64,000 nucleotides of DNA from Ehretia macrophylla. Lineage: Eukaryota > Streptophyta > Magnoliopsida > Boraginales > Ehretiaceae. Both the position numbers and the translations under genes were made by a program. Under the pieces are notes generated by a model. The model ran no database searches and had not been told where the DNA came from. It saw only the letters and a list, made by a program, of their open reading frames with translations. The DNA lies in the NCBI GenBank assembly GCA_037974665.1, contig CM075765.1, positions 62,545,747 through 62,609,746 on the forward strand. Reading direction: 5' to 3'. Below, in pieces: positions 23,401 through 33,737 of the stretch (its first letter is position 1; every line of letters begins with the position of its first letter).

Positions 23401-26400
23401 TAATACTAGTGCGAAGTTAAATTTTTTATTGGTATACGAAAAACTAATGACAATGCATAAAATCTTCATTGTTTTTCACTTTGTATTTCAGCAACACTAC
23501 TTTTTGTTAATTAGAATATAGAAGTATTAATCATCAATTTATTTTCGTGCTCTTATATCTTAAATATGTGCAACCTCATACCATTAAATAAACCATAAAA
23601 TATATTTTTAATCAAAAGAAAATAGATCTAGCACAAACTTGTAATATACTTGTTATTATTAATTCTTATGTTTTAAATCAATCTAACTTCTATGAACATG
23701 GACATTTCGTCACCCCTTCGTATCCATTGGCGACCAAAGGGGGACCAAAATTTTACTTTTCGTCGCCATTTGGTGGCCAATAGCCACCACGGGGCTGCGA
23801 ACTATTATGCAAAAGATGGAATTTATTTCATATAATCACTTCTTTTGTTTTAAATGGCTCTTCTAAACTAAATATCATATTTTATTATAGTCAATCTTCA
23901 ATTTACGTTAATTCATTGATATTAGTGCGAAGTTAAATTTTTGATTGGTATATGAAAAACTAATGACAATGCATAAAATCTTCATTGTTTTTCACTTTGT
24001 ATTTCAGCAACACTACTTTTTGTTAATTAGAATATAGAAATATTAATCATCAATTTATTTTCATGCTCTTATATCTTAAATATGTGCAACCTCATACCAT
24101 TAAATAAACCATAAAATATATTTTTAATCAAAAGAAAATAGATCTAATACAAATTTGTAATATACTTGTTATTATTAATTCTTATGTTTTAAATCAATCT
24201 AACTTCTATGAACATGGACATTTCGTGGCCCCTTCGTAGCCATTGACGACCAAAGGGCAACCAAAATTTTACTTTTCGTCGCCATTTGGTGGCCAATGGC
24301 CACCACGAGCCTACGAACTATTATGCAAAAGATGGAATTTATTTCATATAATCACTTCTTTTGTTTTAAATAGTTATTCTAAGATAAATATCATCTTTTA
24401 TTATAGTCAATCTTCAATTTACGCTAATTCATTGATACTAGTACGAAGTTAAATTTTTAATCAATAGAAAATAGATCTAGTACAAATTTGTAATATACTT
24501 GTTATTATTAATTCTTAAGTTTTAAATCAATCTAACTTCTATGAACATGGACATTTCGTCGTCCCTTCATAGCCATTGGCGACCAAAGGGCGACCAAAAT
24601 TTTACTTTTTGTCGCCATTTGGTGGCCAATGGCCACCACGAGCCTACGAACTATTATGCAAAAGATGGAATTTATTTCATATAATCACTTCTTTTGTTTT
24701 AAATAGCTATTCTAAGCTAAATATAATCTTTTATTATAGTCAATTTTCAATTTACGGTAATTCATTGATACTAGTACGAATTTAAATTTTTAATCAAAAG
24801 AAAATAGATCTAGTACAAACTTGTAATGTACTTGTTATTATTAATTCTTATGTTTTAAATCAATCTAACTTCTATGAACATGGACATTTTATCGCCCCTT
24901 CGTAGCCATTGGCGACCAAAGGGCGACCAAAATTTTACTTTTCGTCCCCATTTGGTAGCCATTGGCCACCACGAGGCTACGAACTATTATGCAAAAGATA
25001 GTATTTATTTTATATAATCACTTCTTTTGTTTTAAATGGCTCTTCTAAATTAAATATCATCTTTTATTATAGTCAATCTTCAATTTATGTTAATTCATTG
25101 ATACTAGTGCGAAGTTAGAATTTGATTGGTATACGAAAAACTAATGACAATGCATAAAATATTCATTGTTTTTCACTTTATATTTCAGCAACACTACTTT
25201 TTGTTAATTAGAATATAGAAGTATTAATCATCAATTTATTTTCGTGCTCTTATAGCTTAAATATCTGCAACCTCATACCATTAAATAAACAATAAAATAT
25301 ATTTTCAATCAAAAAAAAATAGATCTAGTACAAACTTGTAATATACTTGTTATTATTAATTCTTATGTTTTAAATCAATCTAATTTCTATGAACATGGAC
25401 ATTTCGTCGACCCTTCGTAACTATTGGCGACCAAAGGGCGGCCAAAATTTTAATTTTCGTCGCCATTTGGTGGCCAATAGCAACCACCGGGCTACGAACT
25501 ATTATGCAAAAGATGGAATTTATTTCACATAATCACTTCTTTTGTTTTAAATAGCTATTCTAAACTAAATATCATCTTTTATTATAGTCAATCTTCAATT
25601 TACGCTAACTCATTGATACTAGTGTGAAGTTAGAATTTAATTAGTATACGAAAAACTAATGACAATGCAAAAAATCTTCATTGTTTTTTACTTTGTATTT
25701 CAGCAACACTACTTTTTGTTAATTAGAATATAGAAGTATTAATCATCAATTTATTTTCGTGCTCTTATATCTTAAATATGTGCAACTTCATACCATTAAA
25801 TAAACCATAAAATATATTTTCAGTCAAAAGAAAATTGATCTAGTACAAACTTGTAATGTACTTGTTATTATTAATTCTTATGTTTTAAATCAATCTAACT
25901 TCTATGAACATGGACATTTCGTCGCCCCTCGTAGCCATTGGCGACCAAAGGGCGACCAAAATTTTACTTTTCGTCGTCATGTGGTGGCCAATGGCCACCA
26001 CGGGGCTACGAACTATTATACAAAAGATGGAACTTATTTCATATAATCACTTGGTATACGAAAAACTAATGACAATGCATAAAATCTTCATTGTTTTTCA
26101 CTTTGTATTTCAGCAACACTACTTTTTGTTAATTAGAATATAGAAGTATTAATCATCAATTTATTTTTGTGCCCTTATATCTTAAATATGTGCAACCTCA
26201 TACCATTAAATAAACAATAAAATATATTTTCAATAAAAAGAAAATAGATCTAGCACAAACTTGTAATGTACTTGTTATTATTAATTCTTATGTTTTAAAT
26301 TAATCTAACTTCTATGAACATTGACATTTCGTCACCCCTTCGTAGCCATTGGCGACAAAAGAGTGACCAAAATTTACTTTTCGTCACCATTTGGTAGCCA

Positions 26401-27240
26401 ATGGTCACCACGAGGCTACGAACTGCTAAATATTGAATTTATTTCATATAATCACTTCTTCTATTTGGTAGCCAATGGCCACCACAAGGCTATGAACTAG
26501 TAAATCTTATAATATATTTTCAATCAAAACAAAAGAGATCTTACACAAACTTGTAATGTATTTGTTATTATTAATTCTTATGCTTTAAATCAACTTAAAT
26601 TTTTATGAACATGAATATTTCGTAGCCCTTTCGTAGCTAATGGCGACCAAACTTTTACTTTTTGTCGCCATTTGGTGGCCAATGGCCACCACGAGGCTAC
26701 GAACTAGCATGCAAAAAATTAAATTTCTTTCATATATTCAATTCTTTTATTTTAAATAGATCTTCTAAGCTAAATATTATCTTTTATTATAGTCATTCTT
26801 CAATTTATACTAATTCATTGATGTTAGTACAAAATTACAATTTGATTGGTGTGTGAAAAACTAATGATAATGATACAATCTTCATTGTTTTTCACTTTAT
26901 ATTTCATAATCCCACTTTTGTTAAATATAAAATTATTAATCATTAATTCATTTTCATACTCTTATATCTTAAATATGTATAACTTTATACCATTAAGTAA
27001 ACCTTATAATATATTTTCAATCAAAATAAAATAGATTTTGAACAAATTTCTAATGTATTTGTTATTATTAATTTTTATATTTTAAATCTACGTAATATTT
27101 TATGAACATGGATACTTCGTAGCCCCTTCGTGGCCATTAGCGACTAAAGGGCGACCAAACTTTTATGTTTTGTCGCCGTTTGGTGGCCAATGACCACCAC
27201 AGGGCTACGAACTATCATTCAAAATATAGAATTTTGTTGA
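20491..27240. repeat. tandem array, about 16 units of 515/333 bp
   Basis: A diverged unit beginning CGTCGCCCCTTCGTAGCCAT recurs near 20491, 20998, 21512, 22022, 22537, 22859, 23192, 23708, 24224, 24557, 24890, 25405, 25920, 26330, 26621 and 27118. Most spacings are 507-516 bp; four are 322-333 bp and lack the same block (the TTGGTATACGAAAAACTAATG to ATATATTTT part), and the last few are irregular. Each unit starts with a hairpin: CGTAGCCATTGGC pairs with GCCAATGGCC...GGCTACG about 50 bp later. Between the arms lie GGCGACCAAA motifs. Repeated 69-codon ORFs in the units lack ATG starts and conservation and are not genes. Confidence 0.92.
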
Positions 27241-28082
27241 TATAATTAATTCTTTTATTTTATAACTTTTTTACTTTTTTTGTAATTTCTTTTTGAAAAA
27301 TTAAATGATATTTGTCGCGTATGGGTTGCCCTTTTGCGACCTAAGGGCGACCCTTATTTAGTTTATTTATTTAACTTTTTTTTTGTCAATTTATTTTTTT
27401 ATAATTTTTACTTCTATAAATTTTTATATTTTTTGGTCGCCATTTGGTCGCTAAATAGCGACCAAATGGATACCATATTTATATTTTTTCTATTTTATAA
27501 TTATTTTTTATAATTTATTTTTGGTAATTAAGATACGAACAAAAATTAATGATAACGGTGGCCATGTGGTCGCCATTTAGCGACCTAATGGCGACCAAAA
27601 ACTAATTAATCAAAAATTATCTTTGTTTGTCGCTATTCGTCGCCATTTGGCTACCAAATGGCGACCAATTGTAATTTTCCCATTAACATATTTTTTTCAC
27701 ACATTTTAGCCACCAAACGATGACGAAATATTTTATTTTGTCGCCATTTGTTGCAAATGGCTACCAAACTTTTTTCGTCGCCATTTTTGATAGCCTCAAG
27801 ACTGTTTTCTTGTAGTATTTCTTTAACAAATTTGTTGAATAAAATGGAGACTATGTGCTATTTTGATGACTCAAAGCTTGAGTGATGTTATAATTTTGCC
27901 AAAAACTATCAAATAGTGTTTTAAAGACCCTCATTGATGATAAATTTTGATCAATAAAATTTTTAAAATAACAATTATTACTATTTAAAGACTCCAGTGA
28001 AAATACCCTTATAAATTTTTCTATCCATCTATTGGTCTTTCGGGCGTGGAGAAGGCACATAAATCAATAAAGCTCTGATTTA

Positions 28083-28560
28083 TCATGACCATGAATTACC
28101 ACTTTTACTCACCGGTGGAATGTTCTTCAACGAAGCCCTACATTGGATTTCCTGGGCGAGTGGTAATAGTCGCATCCTTGCTTTGGTTATGAGCACCGAG
28201 GTGTTTCAAAACCTGGATCTTCCTGGTGATGTTTTGGCAGATCAAGATTTTACCGACATGTTACTTAGCGTTATGAATGAAAGTCTTTCCTTGTTTGTAT
28301 ACTCCGGTGACTTTGTTCAATTATGAGTAATGCGCCAATATGGCGTGCCGGATTTTTGGATAAAACAAGTCACTGTTAGACCTATAAAACCATATCCTCA
28401 ATTGGTTTGGAAGAATGAAGTCGTCCTTTTTTGAACATTTGAGAAAAGAACTCATATTGTGTACTCTTGACACCCACGAACAGAAATATTTCAATATTAA
28501 TACCGTTGGGCGGCAATTGGGGGCTTATATATTCAAGGAGAGTTTAGTTTCTATCATATA
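28083..28560 (+). pseudogene. F-box associated (FBA) domain pseudogene
   Basis: The frame contains GGMFFNEALHWISW, LPGDVL, NESLSLFVYSGDF and MRQYGVPDFWIKQVTVRP, the pattern of the FBA (F-box associated) domain that follows the F-box in plant SCF substrate receptors. In-frame TGA stops occur at 28324, 28432 and 28468 (the first fits a TGG change), and a frameshift is needed near 28480 to reach a C-terminal FKESLVSI. The F-box and the N-terminal FBA repeats are missing. The 5' limit lies only about 75 bp from the right end of Harbinger A. Confidence 0.8.
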
Positions 28561-29198
28561 AAGAGATGGTTTGATCGATGTTTGTAATTTTTAAAACTGC
28601 AATTGTCATGTACCTTGTTATGAATGATCTTTGTTATGGTTTCGTCTGTTTTTTAATGTACACTCTCTCCTTTTTTTTTGGTGGTAAAGTTTAATATACA
28701 CTCTATCTTGTAACAAATGTTATAATTATATGTTTGTGTCATGTTTTGACTTTTTACCCTATTGTGAAAGTTTTGACATGGATAAAACCCTGGAATGTTG
28801 TTCCTTTATTATCCTATTTTCAGCTAGTATTGAAGGATGTTCAATCTTTCGGATAATGATCCTTAGGCAGTAGTTTTAGCAGGAAAGAGAAAATGTTGTT
28901 ATGATATGAACAAAATGTTATTGATTAGACTTCACATTTAACGATGTTCTTTTTTGGATTTTTTTTTTTTGAAAGAAATATATAGTTTTAGAATTTTTGT
29001 GATTTATGAAAAAAGAAATTATATTTTGCCTTAAGGGGTTCCTCAGTCAATTGTTGGAGAGTCTAACATCTTTTTAAAGCGATGTATCCTCCCTTTAAAT
29101 AAAACAAAAGACATGATGATCCTCACTTTAAATAAAACAAAAGACAAAATGGTTTTGCGATAAGCGGCTTACGTCTCAAAATAAAGAGAAAATTAGAT
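28561..29198. other. intergenic, nothing recognised
   Basis: AT-rich spacer between the FBA pseudogene and the tRNA gene. It includes a short direct duplication of the type CTTTAAATAAAACAAAAGACA near 29094-29145. No gene was recognised. The AAAA at 29189-29192 is TTTT on the minus strand and can serve as the RNA polymerase III terminator of the tRNA. Confidence 0.5.
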
Positions 29199-29279
29199 TG
29201 TCAAGAATGGGATTCGAACCCATGCCCTTTCGGACCAGTACCTGAAACTGGCGCCTTAGACCAACTCGGCCATCTTGAC
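29199..29279 (-). tRNA. tRNA-Leu (anticodon CAG)
   Basis: An 81-nt type II tRNA on the minus strand. The acceptor stem GTCAAGA pairs with TCTTGAC, with discriminator A at 29199. The D-arm segment is GGCCGAGTTGGTCTAAGGC, the anticodon stem CCAGT/ACTGG encloses loop TTCAGGT with anticodon CAG (29242-29244), and the T arm contains GGTTCGAATCC. The long variable arm and A73 fit leucine. A and B box promoters are intact, no intron is seen, and a T-run follows. It reads CUG codons in cytosolic translation. Confidence 0.97.
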
Positions 29280-29815
29280 TCTGGTGTCAACTTCGTTTGC
29301 TTGAAAAATCAGCAATAGTTAGAGTGTGATCACGTGCCGATATTTAGGTTCAACGTAAAAAAGAATTAAAAATGATTTCATGATTTATAAACTGGAAGGG
29401 GTAAAATCGTCAAATCGACTAATCTTGCTCTGGAAACAAGAAAATCATTCCAAACACTACAGCCGGTAGTATTAGTGTTCTTCACAAAAACATATATTTT
29501 TCCTATATGTTATATACTAGGAATGTGAATCAACCATAGTTATTACAAACCTCCTTATAGAAACAAAAGATATCGTCATCAAATCTCTCATCCCTTATAG
29601 GCATAAATCAATGGAAGTAACAATTAAAAACGTTGTCTCTTTTTTTTTTTTTTTGGTAATTCAAAAAAAGCCTAAATCGTATAATACACTAATTCTCTTT
29701 TTTGATAACAAAAGAAAAACTTCCTTAGCAAAATCGAAGCTGCTTTTCTCTTATTATATATGGTATCTTCCTAGACTATTGGTTGAATTCCAGTTTTGAA
29801 TTTCTTATTACGCAT
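29280..29815. other. intergenic upstream of unknown ORF
   Basis: AT-rich DNA with a poly-T run at 29641-29654. Possible promoter for the ORF that follows, but no clear TATA box or other element was found at a fixed distance. Confidence 0.4.
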
Positions 29816-30529
29816 ATGTTAAAACCTATTGTGTTAGCATTGCCTTCACATCGAAGCACAAAAATTGGGAAAAATTTTGATCATCAATCAATGGAGAATC
29901 AACAGGTAGGAGAAACCAATAAGGTTGAAGATGTTAAGGAGAAAAAACAAAAATACCTCTCGAAGAAACTCCAGGTCCTCTTCAAGAAGGCTGCACAGTC
30001 ACGTGCACCCATGTCTTGGATGCTTTTACGTGGAAAAGAGAGGCGAAACAACATCATAGAAATCATGCATGCAATGGAACGTGATAACCATGAAGACCCC
30101 TCTTTGTTTGAAAAATTGGCAGTATTGAAGCAAACTCTTAAGGAGAATGGTGAGACGACTACAATGATCCCGAAAGGTTCGGTAGAGTCTAGTAAGGTTT
30201 TTGATTCACAGCCCGTACCGAAACTGTGTTTTATCCGTAGATGTTCAGTCAACTGCCTTACCACTACTCGTGGTACGAATGGTGATAGGTGTGATGAACA
30301 ATCTGTGCCGTTTTACTTTGGTGACGATTATGGTAATCAGGCATTCTTGGATTTGGAAATAGAGTTAAAGTCTAGTGAGCAACTAAATTTCTGTCTTTAT
30401 AGTGAGATAATATGCAGTGGTGGCTTAAACACAGCAATAGAATATTCAAAGTACTTGTCCAATGATGTAATGCAGCTATCGTCTGTAGAAGATATGCTAC
30501 ATGAGCTTTCAAAGGGAAATATTATTTGA
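29816..30529 (+). CDS. uncharacterised protein, single exon
   Basis: ATG at 29816 gives 237 aa; an alternative ATG at 29891 (context TCAATCAATGG, MENQQVGET) gives 212 aa and may be the better start. I do not recognise the family. The N-terminal third is strongly basic and probably helical (VKEKKQKYLSKKLQVLFKK), followed by GKERRNNIIEIMHAMERD and a leucine-rich helix (LFEKLAVLKQTLKENG). The middle has scattered cysteines (KLCFIRRCSVNC) and the C-terminus is acidic. There is no signal peptide or membrane segment. Codon use and length exceed the chance expectation for this AT-rich region. It may be a lineage-specific gene or a transposon-derived fragment. Confidence 0.55.
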   Translation: MLKPIVLALPSHRSTKIGKNFDHQSMENQQVGETNKVEDVKEKKQKYLSKKLQVLFKKAAQSRAPMSWMLLRGKERRNNIIEIMHAMERDNHEDPSLFEKLAVLKQTLKENGETTTMIPKGSVESSKVFDSQPVPKLCFIRRCSVNCLTTTRGTNGDRCDEQSVPFYFGDDYGNQAFLDLEIELKSSEQLNFCLYSEIICSGGLNTAIEYSKYLSNDVMQLSSVEDMLHELSKGNII

Positions 30530-30915
30530 TTTTTCTTGTATCTTAATTTTGCTATGGTTATTAGTTTTAGTGCTGCGTTATTAGTGGCAATGCTTTATGT
30601 CTATTGTCTCTTGATATGATTATTTGTATTTAAGTGGTTGAAGTTGAATTTGGGACTTAGAATCTCTTATTAAAATAATTTTATCCGAACATTTCACACT
30701 ACTTTTGGGTGTAAAAATTTTGTAAACATCAATTAATGCAAGCCAGTCTTACTCAAGTCAGTTTTTTATGGTTGAATTAGACTAATCTTAGTGAACAGCA
30801 TCTATGTAATGAAGGAGAATTAATATGGTGGTGCGCATCAAGTTTCCAATAGACAAATTAAAGCTGAGATAATTGCAGGGAGCAAAGAGAAAAATGGAAA
30901 GACTAAATATATAGA
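30530..30915. other. intergenic, nothing recognised
   Basis: AT-rich sequence downstream of the unknown ORF up to the LTR-like segment. No gene or repeat recognised. Confidence 0.45.
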
Positions 30916-31297
30916 TGTCCGCCCGAATTCATTAATGATCCGACCTCAACTACCTGACCTGCAAAACAAAGGAAGGAATCGCGAGGGTGGCGACCCGTAT
31001 TTCCTCTCGCGTTTGAGAGTAAGTTAGTATGTCCAAGTTGAACGGTAAGTAGTTGAGAGTAATAAATATGCACGAGTTACCTCATAATGGCGAGTGAATG
31101 GGGTATTTATACTACTTTTGATGCCGGGCAACAATTAATGCTCTAACCTACCCGGCACTGTTCATACCTGCCCAGTACTGTTTGCATTTATGTCACATCG
31201 GAGGTGAAAGTCATGTTAGGGAAGTAGAGCAAGGTTGGGAACGGGTCTGGACGCTTTGTCCCAAGTCGGGAACACTTTTGTTAGGCTCGGATTTACA
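30916..31297 (-). repeat. LTR remnant (382 bp), minus strand
   Basis: Read on the minus strand it starts TGTAAATCCGAG directly after a G-run (GATGGGGG, a polypurine tract) and ends GGCGGACA. Inside are a TATA box (TATAAATACCCC), then a C/T-rich leader with GGGTCGCCACCCTCGCGA and TTTGTTTTGCAGGTC, the layout of an LTR with U3, R and U5. The R/U5 style resembles the LTRs at 39242 and 42717 although the sequences differ. The flanks are not duplicated, as expected when one side is the element's own interior (31298 onward). No second LTR was found. Confidence 0.5.
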
Positions 31298-32141
31298 CCC
31301 CCATCAATATATATATTTGACTCAAGGGAAATTGACGTCACTTTAATTAATCACTTAGGATGTTAAAAACAAAAATGAATCTCAATATCTCTCCTATCTA
31401 AAGACTAAAAAGAATTGAATTAGCCTTAGAGTACTTTTTACATGAAAGCCCCCAAAAAATTAAAAATAAAGAAGGAAGCATTTTTAGATGAACATATTGT
31501 AATTACTTGTTGCGATATATTATTAGCAGGATGAAGAAGACAACATCGAGGACGACAAGGCGACGAGGGGTGCTAAGAATCCCATCAAGGTACCCTCCAG
31601 CTCCATATGCTTGGCGCAGGCCATTTGGTGGGACGAGAAAAGAAATAGCTACTCGTTAAGATAAGTGGGAGATTCACGGAAAATAGCTTAGACTCTCCGG
31701 AATTCAGGAGAAGAGGTCATAAAACCGGTATTCAAATTAGGTCTAGCTCAACAAAGGAGAAGGCGATTGGCAGTGAGAAAGTTTGAATTTAAAAAAAAAT
31801 GATTTGTTTAAAGATTATTTTATAATAATGTTGTTTTTTGACAGGAGTAGACTTAGTAGTCGAAGACTTGTCTAAAAGAAAGAAGACCGAGGTTGTGGGA
31901 GGATCATCTGCTATAGACGAAACAGAACCCTCCTTAGAAGAGAAGACAATTCCTTCGCCAATCACAAATGTTCCTGATGAAGTGTTATGTGGTATGAGTC
32001 AATCGTTCTACTTTTCATCTTTGTATAGAGATTTAGAATTAACTGAGTTATTTTTGTATGACTTAAACTAATTTGAGATACATGTTATTAAAGATGATGT
32101 CAGTCATGTGAACCGCCACAAATGTCTAAATCACTGTCGAC
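31298..32141. other. degraded sequence between retroelement remnants
   Basis: Possibly the inner part of the truncated minus-strand LTR element and then other decayed sequence. A 77-codon open frame at 31838-32071 has no recognisable motif. A stretch near 31530-31660 is GC-richer but codes for nothing I recognise. Confidence 0.4.
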
Positions 32142-32338
32142 TTGAGTCGTTAAGCTACAGATTGGTGGCTTCAAAGTTTAATGCGTGAGATCGGTATAGA
32201 CTATAAACCCATAGATGTCTTTTGTGATAGCATGAGTATTGTTTGGCCAAGAACACGGTTTATCACAAGAGGACAAAGCATATTGCGGTTCCATTAAATT
32301 ACATCCGTGAAGTCACACAAGATGCTTTGCTGGAGTAA
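32142..32338 (+). pseudogene. copia RNase H fragment, frameshifted
   Basis: Fragments of the C-terminal RNase H domain of a Ty1/copia polyprotein: WLQSLMREIGIDYKPIDVFCDS in one frame, then LAKNTVYHKRTKHIAVPLNY and IREVTQDALLE in another, with the shift near 32240. The motif pattern (CDS...A.N...H.RTKHI) is diagnostic. No other pol domain or LTR could be linked to it, so this is an isolated relic, distinct in sequence from the copia element at 1-2681. Confidence 0.85.
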
Positions 32339-33189
32339 GGTTAATTCAATAATGGAAGTTTTGGACATGAGAAATTATATTGTGATAGGGAATTGTCAAA
32401 GGTTGGCTACGGTGCAACTAAATTAGTGGCCAACAACCAACAAAAATATCGGTGTCCACTCTTTAATATCTTCAATCTACAGTATGTATTTCCTTGACAT
32501 ATTTCCTCTTTGCTTTTTCTTTCAACAATTATGGAATGAAAATGTTCTTAACACTAGTCCAAGATACACTCTTAAAAAATACACAATCGATGGGGATTAG
32601 GTCACATCACGATTCTTATTCTGAAGTCTTGAATAAGTTAGTAATTTAAAGATAAGAAAAAAGTTTGAATTTTAAATGTCCAAATATTTGATTAAGAGAA
32701 AAAAATAAACTCTACAAATATATAAGATCTATTTATATGAATGTCGGAAATAATAAATATTTAAATACAAGTATATCACTAAAGACAAATAACAAGTGAG
32801 GTAGGTTCCTTTGCAGAAATGAGTGGACATTGTTTTGACGTATATTCCATGAAAAAGCGTCAATCGAATTGATGACTAACGAGGTTCATCCAAAAAGGTT
32901 TACAAATCACTCAGGTCACAATTCATTGGATGATTCTTAGTTTTCGGTCCACAAAATGTAAATTCATCAATTAATTTGCCATTACTTCAACTACTTCCTA
33001 ACTAGGTGGGGCCACCATTTTTATCCCCACTTCTTTTGACGTGTCCGGAGCTCCCCTTCCTAGTCAACAATCTATTCATTGGATATAATGATCAAATAAT
33101 AATATATTATATTTATAATTTTTTAATTTGAACCACAATTTTGATTTCTTACGTGAAAACAAATCTTTCAATTGCATTGCATTCCCCTC
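32339..33189. other. intergenic, promoter side of the lipid-transfer gene
   Basis: AT-rich DNA between the copia relic and the nsLTP gene. A near-perfect 20-bp direct repeat (ATTGCATTGCATTCCCCTCT at 33171 and a 19/20 copy at 33230) brackets the TATA box and probable transcription start. Otherwise nothing recognised. Confidence 0.5.
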
Positions 33190-33196
33190 TATAAAT
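33190..33196 (+). promoter_or_regulatory. TATA box of the nsLTP gene
   Basis: TATAAAT 92 bp upstream of the chosen ATG, within CCCCTCTATAAATTGAG. The spacing leaves room for a 5' leader of about 60 bases, normal for a plant gene. Confidence 0.7.
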
Positions 33197-33287
33197 TGAG
33201 TACCCAATCTCATACCACAAACACACCCAATTACATTGCATTCCCCTCTTCCTATTATACGCTTCGATTCCATTGTTTAATCTGAAG

Positions 33288-33572
33288 ATGAAGCAAACCT
33301 TTAGTGTTGCAGTTTGTTTGATGATTGTGCTGGTGTTTGCTAACCAAGTGCATGTGAGCAAGGCAGTAACATGCAGTCCTACAGAGATGAGCCCATGCCT
33401 TGGAGCCATCCAAACAGGGCAACCACCATCAGCCGCTTGTTGCAGTAAGCTCAAGGAGCAGAGGCCATGCTTTTGTGGGTATCTCAAAGACCCAAACATC
33501 AGCAAGTATGTTAACTCTCCCAATGCCAAAAAGATCGTTTCTAAATGTGGTGTGTCGATTCCTAAGTGTTGA
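33288..33572 (+). CDS. non-specific lipid-transfer protein, type 2
   Basis: 94-aa single-exon secreted protein. Residues 1-26 are a hydrophobic signal peptide ending HVSKA, leaving a 68-aa mature protein, the usual 7-kDa nsLTP2 size. The eight cysteines follow the type 2 pattern exactly: C-x7-C-x13-CC-x8-C-x-C-x23-C-x6-C, with the CFC signature. Four disulfides form a hydrophobic tunnel that binds fatty acids or phospholipids in the cell wall or apoplast; proposed roles are cuticle and suberin lipid delivery and defence. The ATG was chosen because the upstream in-frame codon is only TTG. The gene looks intact, with TATA box and polyadenylation signal. Confidence 0.96.
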   Translation: MKQTFSVAVCLMIVLVFANQVHVSKAVTCSPTEMSPCLGAIQTGQPPSAACCSKLKEQRPCFCGYLKDPNISKYVNSPNAKKIVSKCGVSIPKC

Positions 33573-33731
33573 AATGAGACCATCATGCAGCTAAGCATGT
33601 ACGTGAAGATCATATCAGAAATAAGATCAACTAGTGTTGTGATCTTTAATTAATTGTCAACCTTGTGCAGAAAAAAAAAATGATGTGGACTATGTATTAT
33701 GAAAAAACTATGTAAAAAACTCGTTGGTGGT

Positions 33732-33737
33732 AATAAA
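33732..33737 (+). terminator. polyadenylation signal of the nsLTP gene
   Basis: AATAAA 160 bp after the stop codon, in TGGTAATAAATGAG, at a normal distance for a plant 3' UTR. Confidence 0.55.

Larger units (their letters stand above)
17415..27817. mobile_element. CACTA (En/Spm) element C, non-autonomous, 10.4 kb
   Basis: The left end CACTACAATAAAA matches, inverted, the right end TTTTCTTGTAGTA (terminal G changed to A). The 3-bp duplication TTT at 17412-17414 and 27818-27820 flanks the element. The empty site is visible in Harbinger B, where the same sequence continues uninterrupted (CATTTTCTTCAAC near 15285), so C inserted into element A. Both ends hold many copies of GGCGACCAAA or its complement, the kind of subterminal repeat bound by TNPA-like proteins. 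Almost no coding capacity remains; most of the length is tandem repeat. Confidence 0.88.
9949..28008. mobile_element. Harbinger element A, interrupted by two nested transposons
   Basis: The left end GGCTATCCTCAATGGAGTCT at 9949 matches, inverted, the right end ACTCCAGTGAAAATACCC at about 27991-28008. The flanking TTA at 9946-9948 and 28009-28011 is the 3-bp duplication of PIF/Harbinger elements. Element A is found in three pieces: 9949-10065, 15491-17414 and 27821-28008, about 2.2 kb of its own sequence. The gaps are filled by elements B and C. Compared with B, A jumps from the equivalent of about 10459 to about 12806, so it lacks the whole transposase gene and is a deletion derivative. The orientation used here follows B. 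Confidence 0.85.

Noticed and set aside
22878..24785. Four near-identical 69-codon ORFs (MATKGRPKFYF-type)
   Set aside because: They are translations of the CACTA tandem unit, start at TTG rather than ATG, and are broken in other units.
20491..27240. Regular repeats considered as a CRISPR-like or centromeric array
   Set aside because: Repeats lie inside a CACTA element, are 333-515 bp long with no spacer pattern, and the genome is a plant. The array is too short and too TE-bound to call a centromere.
33149..33613. 154-codon minus-strand ORF over the nsLTP gene
   Set aside because: Antisense shadow of the nsLTP gene, which has an exact eight-cysteine pattern on plus.
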